Shown here piece by piece: positions 1-8,506 of a DNA stretch of 64,000 nucleotides. Location of the stretch: positions 3,211,320 to 3,275,319 of the forward strand of contig NZ_RAPN01000001.1 of NCBI RefSeq assembly GCF_003610535.1, written 5' to 3'. Position numbers and translations under genes: made by a program. Within the stretch, counting starts at the first letter, position 1; the number at the start of each line of letters is the position of its first letter. The notes under the pieces are model-generated. The model did not search any database. It was not told where the DNA came from and was given only the letters and a program-made list of their open reading frames with translations. The stretch is from Mangrovibacterium diazotrophicum (GTDB taxonomy: Bacteria; Bacteroidota; Bacteroidia; Bacteroidales; Prolixibacteraceae).

Positions 1-1978
1 CGACGACTCGATCATCATTGCCGAAAACATGCACAGGCACTTCAAGATGAAGAAACTGCCGTTCATACAGGCAGCATTACGCTCCATCGACGAGGTGGGT
101 AACCCAACCATCCTGGCAACTTTCACCGTAATTGCAGCTGTATTGCCGATGGTATTCGTAAGCGGTTTGATGGGGCCTTACATGAGCCCGATGCCGATTG
201 GCGCTTCCATCGCCATGATCTTCTCCCTTTTGGTCGCATTGACCATCACGCCGTACCTGGCTTATCGCCTGCTGAAGCACGATAAAGGTGAAGACAAGGA
301 ATTCCGCATGGAAGACTCGATGATTTACAAGATGTACAAGAAAACGATCAGCCCGATGCTGGAATCGCCGTTCAAGCGCTGGGGATTCATTATTGGCGTA
401 ACCGTGTTGTTGCTGGCTTCCATGACTTTGATTTATTTCAAAATGGTTGCTGTGAAAATGCTTCCGTTCGATAATAAAAATGAATTCCAGGTGGTGGTCG
501 ATATGCCGGAAGGCACGACACTGGAACGCACTGCCGCTGTTACAAAAGAGCTGGCTGCTTACATCGCTCTTCAGGACAACGTGCTGAATTACCAGACTTA
601 CGTTGGAACGGCTTCGCCGATGAACTTCAACGGCCTGGTGCGTCACTACGACCTGCGCCAGGGAGCCAATGTTGCCGACATCCAGGTGAACCTGACCGAT
701 AAAGGCGATCGCAAGGAACAGTCGCACGACATTGCCAAAGCCCTTCGCCCGGGATTACAGGCAATCGGTAAAAAATACAATGCCAATGTGAAAGTTGTGG
801 AAGTTCCTCCGGGCCCTCCGGTATTGTCTACCCTGGTAGCCGAAGTTTACGGGCCAGACATGGATACGCAAACGAAGATTGCCCAGGGTGTGAAAAAAAT
901 CTTCTCCGAAACAGCTGATGTTGTAGACATTGACTGGTATCCGGAAGACGACCAGGTTGAATACAAATTCAATGTACTGAAGGAAAAAGCCGCCTTGCTG
1001 GGACTGACCACACAACAGGTCACTCAAAGTTTGGCTATGGCACTGGGCGGACAGGAAGTATCGCAACTGTACCAGGAAAAAGAATACGAACAAACGGGCA
1101 TTAAACTACGCCTGGGCGAGAAAGACCGCTCGGGACTGAACGAACTGAAAAACATCAACATTATGAGCAGAACCGGCCAAATGGTGGCTCTGGGAGATGT
1201 GATTGAAGTTGACAAAGGCGTTCAGGACAAGAGCATCTACAGGAAAAATCAACGCCGCGTGGTTTACGTTACGGCCGATGTTGCCGGTAGCCTGGAAAGC
1301 CCCGTATATGCCATTCTCGACATGTCGGAAAAACTGAAAGGCATCCAGTTGCCTGAAGGTTATTCCCTGAGTGAGGAGTACACTGAACAACCCTTCACGC
1401 AAGATAACTACAGTGTAAAATGGGACGGCGAGTGGCAAATCACTTACGAAGTATTCCGAGACCTCGGTACCGCTTTCGCTGTTGTGCTGCTGGTCATCTA
1501 CATGCTGATCATCGGTTGGTTCCAAAACTTCAAAGTGCCGTTTGTCATGATGATTTCTATCCCGCTTTCGCTGGTTGGTATCCTGGTCGGCCACTGGCTG
1601 ATGGGCGCCTTCTTTACTGCGACATCCATGATTGGTTTGATCGCGCTCGCGGGGATCATGGTCCGAAACGCCATCCTGCTGATCGACTTTATCAACCTCC
1701 GGCTGGCCGATGGCGCACCGCTGAAAGACGCTGTAATTGAGGCCGGGGCTGTACGTACAACGCCAATCCTGCTGACTGCCGGAACAGTGGTCATCGGAGC
1801 CGTGGTGATTCTGTTCGACCCGATCTTCCAGGGATTAGCCATCTCACTCATGGGCGGCAGTATCGCGTCAACCTTCCTGACGCTGATCATCGTCCCATTG
1901 ATCTACTATATGACTGAAAAGAAAAAATACCCGGAAACGGAAGACACCAATAAAACGGAAAAAACGGAAGAACTATGA
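1..1978 (+). CDS. RND efflux transporter permease, C-terminal part (5' end outside window)
   Basis: Inner-membrane proton-driven efflux pump subunit of the AcrB/RND superfamily. The frame is open from base 2 and the first residues read DDSIIIAENMHRH, the conserved motif after TM4 of RND pumps, so the start lies upstream and about 659 residues are visible of the usual 1000-1050. The order seen is the TM5-6 region, a second periplasmic porter/docking part (about residues 150-480, with PGPPVLSTLVAEVYGPD), then the C-terminal TM bundle with GLIALAGIMVRNAILLIDF and a final amphipathic segment. The TGA stop overlaps the next start (ATGA at 1975-1978), which indicates translational coupling. The substrate cannot be read from this half; the membrane fusion and outer-membrane partners would be upstream, outside the window. 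Confidence 0.92.
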   Translation, partial: DDSIIIAENMHRHFKMKKLPFIQAALRSIDEVGNPTILATFTVIAAVLPMVFVSGLMGPYMSPMPIGASIAMIFSLLVALTITPYLAYRLLKHDKGEDKEFRMEDSMIYKMYKKTISPMLESPFKRWGFIIGVTVLLLASMTLIYFKMVAVKMLPFDNKNEFQVVVDMPEGTTLERTAAVTKELAAYIALQDNVLNYQTYVGTASPMNFNGLVRHYDLRQGANVADIQVNLTDKGDRKEQSHDIAKALRPGLQAIGKKYNANVKVVEVPPGPPVLSTLVAEVYGPDMDTQTKIAQGVKKIFSETADVVDIDWYPEDDQVEYKFNVLKEKAALLGLTTQQVTQSLAMALGGQEVSQLYQEKEYEQTGIKLRLGEKDRSGLNELKNINIMSRTGQMVALGDVIEVDKGVQDKSIYRKNQRRVVYVTADVAGSLESPVYAILDMSEKLKGIQLPEGYSLSEEYTEQPFTQDNYSVKWDGEWQITYEVFRDLGTAFAVVLLVIYMLIIGWFQNFKVPFVMMISIPLSLVGILVGHWLMGAFFTATSMIGLIALAGIMVRNAILLIDFINLRLADGAPLKDAVIEAGAVRTTPILLTAGTVVIGAVVILFDPIFQGLAISLMGGSIASTFLTLIIVPLIYYMTEKKKYPETEDTNKTEKTEEL

Positions 1979-2286
1979 TGAAGTTTGTCATTATTCAATG
2001 CGTGAAAGCGTACCGAGATGAGCTTGAACAAATTTTCAAGTCCATCCAGATCAACGCTTACAGCGAAATGGATGTAGAAGGCTTTATGAAAAACGCCGAC
2101 GGTACGTCCGATTACTCGAACTGGTTTGGATCGACCAAGAATCCATACAACTACATGATTTCGTTTAGCTTCCTGGCTGCCGACAAAGCAGAAGAGTTGC
2201 TGAAACGTGTTGATGATTTCAACAACAGCATTCAGGGCATGAGCCCGATCAATGCGTACATCGTTGGAGTTGAAAAATCAGTTTAG
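1975..2286 (+). CDS. Small PII-like/DUF3240-like protein coupled to RND pump
   Basis: 103-residue cytosolic protein of unknown function. Its start overlaps the stop of the RND gene by four bases, so the two are almost certainly translated together. The predicted beta-alpha-beta-beta-alpha-beta order (FVIIQCV, a helix around [16 protein letters not shown], a helix [25 protein letters not shown]) resembles the ferredoxin-like PII/DUF3240 proteins that often follow heavy-metal or multidrug RND genes. The PII T-loop nucleotide-binding signature is not visible. A regulatory or sensing role for the pump is inferred only from position and fold resemblance. Two consecutive ATGs (1975, 1978) are possible starts. 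Confidence 0.75.
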   Translation: MMKFVIIQCVKAYRDELEQIFKSIQINAYSEMDVEGFMKNADGTSDYSNWFGSTKNPYNYMISFSFLAADKAEELLKRVDDFNNSIQGMSPINAYIVGVEKSV

Positions 2287-2387
2287 AACGAAAAAGAAAA
2301 CACTTGAAGGCGATTGGAGGCAATTGTCTCCCACTGCCTTCAACTACTTTCAATCGCATTCAAAAATTAGAAAAAAAAGAAAAAGAT

Positions 2388-2570
2388 ATGGTAGAACGAA
2401 TCATTCGCGCTGTAGCAGGCACATTTGTCCTAGTCAGCATTTTACTGGCGGTTTATGTGAACATCAACTGGTTGTTTTTTACAGGTTTTGTGGGGTTAAA
2501 CCTGTTGCAATCATCATTCACTAAATTTTGCCCGCTGGAGTACATTCTGAAGAAGTCAGGGGTGAAGTAA
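2388..2570 (+). CDS. YgaP-like/DUF2892 two-helix membrane protein
   Basis: 60-residue protein beginning [20 protein letters not shown]. It has two hydrophobic segments (about residues 8-26 and 29-44) followed by the [15 protein letters not shown] tail typical of the DUF2892 inner-membrane family, including the conserved Cys-Pro near the C-terminus. The chosen ATG is preceded by a purine-rich AGAAAAAGAT stretch; an in-frame upstream extension lacks family resemblance. It is the last gene of the RND transcription unit, about 100 bases after the PII-like gene. Members are often found beside rhodanese or metal/efflux genes; the biochemical role is unknown. Confidence 0.8.
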   Translation: MVERIIRAVAGTFVLVSILLAVYVNINWLFFTGFVGLNLLQSSFTKFCPLEYILKKSGVK

Positions 2571-2592
2571 ATCACCGGTTTTTTGTTTTATT

Positions 2593-2631
2593 CTGAAAAG
2601 CAGGATCCAGATTTGGGTTCTGCTTTTTCAG
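2593..2631 (+). terminator. Hairpin after RND operon
   Basis: CTGAAAAGCAG at 2593-2603 pairs with CTGCTTTTTCAG at 2620-2631. The T-rich arm lies on the plus strand, as expected for the end of the RND/PII-like/DUF2892 unit. Confidence 0.5.
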
Positions 2632-2644
2632 TTTGGCTGTAAAA

Positions 2645-2680
2645 CAATTGAGGGCTTGACTCAAAGTCAAACCCTCAATA
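2645..2680 (-). terminator. Rho-independent terminator of polA
   Basis: ATTGAGGG (2647-2654) pairs with CCCTCAAT (2672-2679), and inner TTGACT pairs with AGTCAA. Read on the minus strand the stem is followed by TGTTTT. It lies 35 bases beyond the polA stop. Confidence 0.75.
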
Positions 2681-2713
2681 TTCGTAGATATTTTTCGAAA
2701 AAAATGTTCTCTT

Positions 2714-5506
2714 TTAGTGAGCTTCCAACCAGTTCTGTGCCGCATTCATTTCAACTTCGAGTGGCAAACCAACGTCAACGGCGTTTTCCATTTGCTCTTT
2801 CACGATTTGCTTCACCTGTTCCAACTCATTTTTCGGAACATCGAAGTTCAATTCATCATGCACCTGCAGCAACATTTTAGCTTCCAGCTTTTGCTTTTTC
2901 AACTCGTTCCAGATGTTGATCATGGCCAATTTGATGATGTCAGCAGCCGATCCCTGGATGGGCGCGTTAATGGCATTCCGTTCCGCTACCCCGCGTACCA
3001 CGGCATTGGCCGAATTAATGTCGTTCAGGTAGCGGCGACGCCCTTTGATCGTCTCCACATAACCTTTTTCGCGTGCCAGTTGAATACACTCGTCCATGTA
3101 TTCCTTCACCCGCGAGAAGTTCTCGAAATAGCCATCAATCAATTCTTTCGCCTCCGATCGGGAAATGTTCAGGCGCTCCGACAAACCGAACGCCGAAATA
3201 CCGTAAATGATCCCGAAGTTGGCGGTTTTCGCTTTCCGCCGCATGTCCGAAGTCACCTCTTCCAAGGGCACTTTGTAAATCTTGGCTGCAGTTGTAGCGT
3301 GAATATCCTGCTTGTTTCGAAAGGCCTCAATCATGTGTTCATCCTTGCTCAAAGCTGCCATAATGCGCAACTCAATTTGCGAGTAGTCGGCCGACAGGAA
3401 CAAGTGCTCATCATCCGATGCGGTGAAAGCCCGGCGAATTTCTCTGCCATTCTCATCACGAATCGGGATATTCTGAAGGTTCGGGTTTGTAGAACTCAAA
3501 CGGCCGGTGGCAGCAATAGTTTGGTTGTAGGTGGTGTGAATTTTCCCCGACTTTGCATCAACCAGTTGCGGCAAAGCTTCAACATAGGTTGAAAGCAGCT
3601 TCTTCAAACCCCGAAAATCGAGGATTTTCGATACAATCGGATGCTTGTCCACCAATTTGATCAGGACTTCCTCCGAAGTCGAATATTGCTTGGTTTTCGT
3701 CATTTTCGCCTTACTGTCGATTTTCAGCTTTTCGAACAGAATTGGCCCCAATTGTTTGGGTGAAGAAAGGTTGAAATCTTCACCAGCCAGCTCCTTGATC
3801 TCTGCTTCCAGGTCAATGATTTGTTTGCGCAGTAAATCCGCGTAATCATCCAGTGCTTTCGTATTCAGTGTCACCCCTTCCATCTCCATATCCGCGAGTA
3901 CGGGGATCAGTGGCATTTCAATTCTCTCAAAAACCGAACGAACACCTGTTTCATCCAGCTTGCTGTCTATGGCTAGTTTTAGTTGAAGGGTAAGATCAGC
4001 ATCCTCGCAGGCATAGTCACGCAGCTGCTCCACCGGAACATCGAGCATGGTTTTCTGGTTTTTTCCTTTCTTGCCTATCAACTCCTCGGTTTCCACTTTG
4101 CGATAATTCAGATAGGTTTCGCACAAATAATCCAGGTTGTGGCGCAACTCGGGCTGAATAAGGTAGTGAGCAATCATGGTATCATACAATGGCCCTTTCA
4201 CATCCATGCCGTATTGTTTCAACATCGAAATATCGTATTTGATATTCTGCCCGATCTTGCGAATATTCTCGTCTTCGAAAATCAAGCGGAATTCTTCCAG
4301 CACTTTCAGCGCTTCTTCCCGCTTCTTGGGCAGCGTCACACAAAAAGCCTCCCCTTTCCGAAACGCAAACGACAGACAAACCAAGTCCGCATTATTCGTG
4401 TCCAATCCGGTGGTCTCTGTGTCGAAACAGAATTCCTCCTGCACTGAAAGTTCTGCTTTCAGGCTGGCACGTTGCATGGCGTTTTCAACCAGATAGTATT
4501 CGTGGGGCGTATCATTAATGGTCGCGAAATTCGTCTCGACAATAGCTTCTTCTGCTGCTGCAGGAGCCTGCGCTGCTCCAAACAAAGTTCCCTGCTCAAA
4601 TGATGGCTCTGCCGCTTTCGCCGGTTCCATCTTTTGAACCATCGAGCGGAATTCCAATTCCGTAAAAATCTCCCTCAATTTGCCCCAATCCGGGTCATCC
4701 ATCGTCAGCTTGGCTTCGTCAAACTCAACCGGTACATCCTGAATGATAACCACCAATTTGCGCGACAAACGAACCTGCTCTTCATGTGTTTGCAGGTTTT
4801 CCTTTTGCTTGCCTTTCAGTTCGTCAATGTGCGCATATAAATTGTCAATCGAGCCGTACTGCCCGATCAGTTTCATCGCTGTTTTAGGACCAATTCCCGG
4901 GCAGCCCGGAATGTTGTCTGCGGTATCGCCCATCAAACCCAACACGTCGATGACTTGCTCGGGGCGTTCAACCTCGAAGTTTTCTTTCACCTCGTCGACA
5001 CCCCAAATCTCAACGTCGTTGCCAGCGCGGCCCGGTTTGTACATGAAGGTTTTCTCGGTAACCAGCTGCGCATAATCCTTGTCGGGGGTCATCATGTAGG
5101 TGGTGTAGCCGTTCTCGCCAGCCTTTTTCGCCAGCGTTCCGATGACGTCGTCCGCCTCAAAACCGGCTTTCTCAATAATCGGAATGTTATACCCTTCAAT
5201 AATCTTGCGCACCCAAGGAATCGATTTCCGAAGATCTTCGGGCATTTCATCACGAGTTGCCTTATAAGGTTCGTACATTTCGTGGCGAAAGGTCGGCGCA
5301 TGCACGTCGAATACCACGGCTACGTGCGTCGGCTTTTCTTTGCTCAGCAGCATTTCCAGGGTGTTGGTAAAGCCCAGCATCGCCGAGGTATTCAGCCCTT
5401 TGGAATTGAATCGAGGATTGCGAATAAATGCAAAGTACGAACGGTAAATAAGCGCGTAAGCATCGAGTAAAAACAAACGTTTATCCTGGCTTGCAGTATC
5501 TGACAT
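2714..5506 (-). CDS. polA: DNA polymerase I
   Basis: 930-residue repair and Okazaki-fragment polymerase. Domain order: 5'-3' FEN-type nuclease (residues 1-300, with FEADDVIGTLA and the GIGPKTA helix-hairpin-helix), 3'-5' proofreading exonuclease (about 340-520) with an intact DTE motif (D362), NIKYD and YACEDAD, then the polymerase domain with motif A DYSQIELR (D707), motif B RRKAKTANFGIIYG (about 755-768) and motif C HDE (883-885). All catalytic acids of the three activities are present, so unlike many Gram-positive homologues the proofreading site is not degenerate. ATG at 5506 (MSDTASQDKRLFLLDAYALI) is chosen: it matches the family N-terminus, while a 77-residue in-frame upstream extension looks non-coding. 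Confidence 0.98.
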   Translation of the reverse strand: MSDTASQDKRLFLLDAYALIYRSYFAFIRNPRFNSKGLNTSAMLGFTNTLEMLLSKEKPTHVAVVFDVHAPTFRHEMYEPYKATRDEMPEDLRKSIPWVRKIIEGYNIPIIEKAGFEADDVIGTLAKKAGENGYTTYMMTPDKDYAQLVTEKTFMYKPGRAGNDVEIWGVDEVKENFEVERPEQVIDVLGLMGDTADNIPGCPGIGPKTAMKLIGQYGSIDNLYAHIDELKGKQKENLQTHEEQVRLSRKLVVIIQDVPVEFDEAKLTMDDPDWGKLREIFTELEFRSMVQKMEPAKAAEPSFEQGTLFGAAQAPAAAEEAIVETNFATINDTPHEYYLVENAMQRASLKAELSVQEEFCFDTETTGLDTNNADLVCLSFAFRKGEAFCVTLPKKREEALKVLEEFRLIFEDENIRKIGQNIKYDISMLKQYGMDVKGPLYDTMIAHYLIQPELRHNLDYLCETYLNYRKVETEELIGKKGKNQKTMLDVPVEQLRDYACEDADLTLQLKLAIDSKLDETGVRSVFERIEMPLIPVLADMEMEGVTLNTKALDDYADLLRKQIIDLEAEIKELAGEDFNLSSPKQLGPILFEKLKIDSKAKMTKTKQYSTSEEVLIKLVDKHPIVSKILDFRGLKKLLSTYVEALPQLVDAKSGKIHTTYNQTIAATGRLSSTNPNLQNIPIRDENGREIRRAFTASDDEHLFLSADYSQIELRIMAALSKDEHMIEAFRNKQDIHATTAAKIYKVPLEEVTSDMRRKAKTANFGIIYGISAFGLSERLNISRSEAKELIDGYFENFSRVKEYMDECIQLAREKGYVETIKGRRRYLNDINSANAVVRGVAERNAINAPIQGSAADIIKLAMINIWNELKKQKLEAKMLLQVHDELNFDVPKNELEQVKQIVKEQMENAVDVGLPLEVEMNAAQNWLEAH

Positions 5507-5796
5507 GGTTGAATTTTTTATGTTGATCAAAGTTCGGAAATTGAAACAGAAAACACCTGATGATGTTTTCCGAAACTGATCCGCCCTATGAATAATGACC
5601 GAAATTAGGAACTTCCCGCCAATAAATAAAACGGAGGTCAATATTGGTTTTACCGGGCAAGGATGAAAATCGGGGAATAACCGGGTATCCCGGTTGTTGT
5701 CGAAGTTGTCGAAAGTTGTAGTCTTGTCAATTGACAACTAAGCAGCAACAACATTGCCCTTTGCGCCTCTGCGTCTTTGCGTGCATCGATATTCAC
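5507..5796. other. Intergenic region upstream of polA with palindromes
   Basis: No gene is seen. It holds two perfect inverted repeats: AACCGGG-TAT-CCCGGTT (5679-5695) and TTGTCAATTGACAA (5724-5737). It also has three near-copies of an 8-base unit (yTGCGyCT, 5761-5784). No clear promoter can be pinned to polA. Confidence 0.6.
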
Positions 5797-5825
5797 AAAA
5801 AAAGGCTGCCAAATTTGACAGCCTT
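5797..5825 (-). terminator. Rho-independent terminator of arsR-type gene
   Basis: On the minus strand AAGGCTGTC is followed by loop AAATTT and GGCAGCCTT, then a run of T (plus-strand A-run 5797-5803). It lies 26 bases downstream of the ArsR stop. Confidence 0.85.
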
Positions 5826-5850
5826 CAAAATGTATGTGTTTTGAAATATC

Positions 5851-6162
5851 TTATTCCCCGCAAGTGCAACGTTGCAGACAATCAACAATCTGACTCAAGG
5901 TATCGTGCTTGAGATAGTAAAAGGTATTTTTCCCCTCACGACGTGAGCAAAGTACCCCTTTGTCCTTCAAAATTCCCAAGTGATGCGAAGTCGTTGATTG
6001 TTCGATCCCCAGCAACTCATGAATCTCGGTTACGGTCAATTTCTTGCCCGCTTCCAAGTGCTTCAAAATCGCAATACGCATCGGATGGGCAATCGCTTTC
6101 AACATGTTTGCAGCCATATCCAGACGGTCTGCATCCAATTCTTGTATTTTCATTACAGCCAT
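5851..6162 (-). CDS. ArsR/SmtB-family winged-helix repressor
   Basis: 103-residue transcription regulator. The winged helix spans about residues 15-90: AIAHPMRIAILKHL is the classical ArsR helix, TVTEIHELLGIEQSTTSHHL the recognition HTH, and GVLCSRREGKNTFYYL the wing. Cysteines occur in the wing (GVLC) and in the tail (CLQRCTCGE), so a metal or thiol sensing site is possible, but the standard ELCVCDL alpha3 metal site is absent. It stands alone, divergent from the polyprenyl synthase gene, with its own terminator, so the target is not obvious. The start could also be the ATG three codons downstream. Confidence 0.9.
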   Translation of the reverse strand: MAVMKIQELDADRLDMAANMLKAIAHPMRIAILKHLEAGKKLTVTEIHELLGIEQSTTSHHLGILKDKGVLCSRREGKNTFYYLKHDTLSQIVDCLQRCTCGE

Positions 6163-6183
6163 ATCAAAATTCTATAACAGATG

Positions 6184-6191
6184 CAAATATA
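6184..6191 (-). promoter_or_regulatory. Putative -7 element of the arsR-type gene
   Basis: Reads TATATTTG on the minus strand, an exact TAnnTTTG Bacteroidota -7 box, 22 bases before the ATG. The surrounding AT-rich imperfect dyad (6184-6222) would suit autoregulation, but this is inference. The -33 box is not convincing. Confidence 0.45.
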
Positions 6192-6376
6192 TAAATATAT
6201 TATTTCTTCTAAAAGAATAAGTTAGCTTAAAAACTATTTTTAGAAAAATTTTAAATAGGATTAAGATAACATAAACAAAAATCGCTTAAAAGTACACAAT
6301 TTTCGTGCCTCTCAAAGAAATCAGCCGGAATCAGAAAGAAGAAAAGTCGAAAAAATCGAAAAACCGTTTAATTTAC

Positions 6377-6384
6377 TATTTTTG
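6377..6384 (+). promoter_or_regulatory. Putative -7 element of the polyprenyl synthase gene
   Basis: TATTTTTG matches TAnnTTTG and is followed by an unusually good Shine-Dalgarno-like GGAGG (6388-6392) 13 bases before the ATG at 6406. No clear -33 TTTG is seen. Confidence 0.35.
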
Positions 6385-6405
6385 ACCGGAGGAAAACAAA
6401 TAGGC

Positions 6406-7380
6406 ATGGGATCATTGGATATCATTAGAAAACCGATCGAAAAGGAACTGGACGAATTCGAGGATTACTTTAAGAATACAATTCAAAGTGATATTCCCCT
6501 GCTCTCGTTGATCATTCAATACGTCTTGCGCAAGAAGGGCAAGCAAATGCGTCCGATGTTTGTTTTCCTGGCCGCCAAAATGAATGGTGAGTTCAACGAA
6601 ACCTCCCACATGGCCGCCTCTTCCATCGAATTGCTGCATACAGCAACTTTGGTTCACGACGATGTGGTTGATGAATCGTACGAACGCCGTGGAAGCTTTT
6701 CAATCAATGCTTTGTGGAAAAACAAACTGGCTGTTTTGGTAGGCGACTACATCCTCGCAAAAGGCCTGTTGCTGAACATCGACAACGAAAATTACCGTTT
6801 CCTGCAACTCATCAGCCGCTCAGTGAAAGACATGAGCGAGGGCGAGATTCTGCAGATGCGCAAAAGCCGCAAGCTCGATATTGATTACGAGACTTATTTC
6901 GAAATTATTGAAAAGAAAACAGCCTCGTTGATTGCCACCAGCCTGGCTATTGGTGCCGCTTCGGTAACAGAAGATCAGTGCATCGTAGAGCGCATGTTCG
7001 AGATTGGTATTGATGTGGGCATCGCTTTCCAAATCAAAGACGATATTTTTGACTACCAGGCAAAAGGCATTCTCGGCAAACCAACCGGAAACGACATTAA
7101 AGAGAAAAAGATCACCATGCCGTTGCTTTACGTGCTGAGTAACTCGGACGAAAAAGAACGCCGCCGAATCCTGCATGAGGTAAAACGCAAGCACAAGAAC
7201 ACCGCCAAAGTTCAGGAGTTGGTGAAGCTGGTTGTCGACCGTGGCGGACTGGATTACGCCACCGAACAAATGAACATTTATCGCGACCGGGCCATTCAGA
7301 AAATCATGGAATTCCCCGAGACCGATGCTCGCACGGCCCTGATCGAACTGGTCAACTATGTGACTACCCGTAAAAAATAA
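6406..7380 (+). CDS. All-trans polyprenyl diphosphate synthase (octaprenyl-type)
   Basis: 324-residue prenyltransferase that elongates farnesyl diphosphate with isopentenyl diphosphate, probably for the menaquinone side chain. Both aspartate-rich motifs are present: the first as VHDDVVDES (about residue 85) and the second as IKDDIFDY (about 213), with the upstream GKQMRP substrate motif and the downstream GKPTGNDIKEKKITMPLL loop that follows the second motif in long-chain synthases. The start ATG at 6406 gives MGSLDIIRKPI; a TTG eight codons upstream is in frame but less likely. It is monocistronic here. The exact chain length cannot be read from sequence. Confidence 0.93.
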   Translation: MGSLDIIRKPIEKELDEFEDYFKNTIQSDIPLLSLIIQYVLRKKGKQMRPMFVFLAAKMNGEFNETSHMAASSIELLHTATLVHDDVVDESYERRGSFSINALWKNKLAVLVGDYILAKGLLLNIDNENYRFLQLISRSVKDMSEGEILQMRKSRKLDIDYETYFEIIEKKTASLIATSLAIGAASVTEDQCIVERMFEIGIDVGIAFQIKDDIFDYQAKGILGKPTGNDIKEKKITMPLLYVLSNSDEKERRRILHEVKRKHKNTAKVQELVKLVVDRGGLDYATEQMNIYRDRAIQKIMEFPETDARTALIELVNYVTTRKK

Positions 7381-7430
7381 GGGCACCACGCTAAGCGCAA
7401 TACCCCCATTTGTACACATCTCAAAATTGG

Positions 7431-8486
7431 TTATTCTATCCGTTTAACCCCGATTCCGGGTTCACCGTTCAATTGAATTTTTCCATCAACGATTTTCACG
7501 CCGTCAAACAGGTCGTTGCTGATTAACAAGTTACCATCCAGGTCTGCCCAATCCACTTTTGGTGATAACTGAGCTGCTGCCGACACGGCACAGGAAGTCT
7601 CCGTCATGCAACCAATCATTACTTTCATATCAAGTGCCCTTGCCAGCGTCAACATTTTATGAGCTTCACGCATACCGGTGCACTTCATCAGTTTGATGTT
7701 GATGCCGGAATAAACGCCTCGCAAGCGCTCCAAATCGGCCAACCGCTGAACACCTTCGTCAGCAATAATCGGTAGCGGGCTGTGCTGCGTGAGCCAGGCA
7801 ATATCGTCAACCTGGCCTTTGGGCATGGGTTGTTCAATGAACACCACCCCCTGTTCTTTTAACCAAAAAATTGACTCGAGTGCCTGAATCCGATTCTTCC
7901 ATCCCTGGTTAGCGTCAATACTCAACGGCACATCCACCATGGAGCGGATAGTTTCGATCATCTCTTTATCGCTGCTTCGTCCCAGCTTAATTTTCAAAAT
8001 CTTGAATCCCTCCGCCTCTCTCACCTTCTGCCGCAACACTTCGTCGGTATCAATGCCGATGGTCATCGAACTAATCGGGGCATCTTCGGCCGAAAATCCC
8101 CAAATGCGGTGCCAGGGCTGCTGCATCATTTTACCAACCAAGTCGTGCAAGGCAATGTCAATCGAGGCTTTTGCGGCGCAATTCCCGACGGCAACGCTGT
8201 CAACATAGCCAAGAATCTCGTCGAGCCGAAACGGGTCGTTAAACTGCCCCAGATCGACTGAATTCAGGAAGCGGGCGGCCGTCTCATAACTTTCACCCAA
8301 ATAAGGAGGCATCGCCGCCTCCCCATAACCAACCAAGCCGTCAAACTCAAGTTCAACGAGCATCGATGGCGTAACAGTCCGCGAACTTTCGGCCAGCGTA
8401 AATGCATGCCTCAACTGCAAGTCGTACGGTTTAAAACTCAACTTTAAACCGTTCCGCGGTCTTTTGCTTTGTTCTGTTTCGTTCAT
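7431..8486 (-). CDS. ycjG: L-Ala-D/L-Glu (dipeptide) epimerase
   Basis: 351-residue enolase-superfamily enzyme that epimerises L-Ala-D-Glu released from murein peptide to L-Ala-L-Glu, so normal peptidases can use it. The capping domain covers about residues 1-130 and the (beta/alpha)7-beta barrel the rest. Visible active-site residues are the KxK pair K165/K167 (LKIKLGR), metal ligands D191 (SIDANQG), E218 (IEQPMP) and D243 (ADEG), the second acid/base lysine in NIKLMK (K265-K268), and the C-terminal DLDG specificity motif. It is the last gene of a five-gene minus-strand series of murein enzymes, 20 bases after the NlpC/P60 gene, which supplies exactly its substrate class. Specificity for Ala-Glu is inferred from motif and context. 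Confidence 0.92.
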   Translation of the reverse strand: MNETEQSKRPRNGLKLSFKPYDLQLRHAFTLAESSRTVTPSMLVELEFDGLVGYGEAAMPPYLGESYETAARFLNSVDLGQFNDPFRLDEILGYVDSVAVGNCAAKASIDIALHDLVGKMMQQPWHRIWGFSAEDAPISSMTIGIDTDEVLRQKVREAEGFKILKIKLGRSSDKEMIETIRSMVDVPLSIDANQGWKNRIQALESIFWLKEQGVVFIEQPMPKGQVDDIAWLTQHSPLPIIADEGVQRLADLERLRGVYSGINIKLMKCTGMREAHKMLTLARALDMKVMIGCMTETSCAVSAAAQLSPKVDWADLDGNLLISNDLFDGVKIVDGKIQLNGEPGIGVKRIE

Positions 8487-8506
8487 TTTGTGTTGTCCCG
8501 CACCCG

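Noticed and set aside
5507-5737. N-terminal extension of DNA polymerase I
   Set aside because: The extra 77 residues do not resemble the FEN domain; the family start is at 5506.
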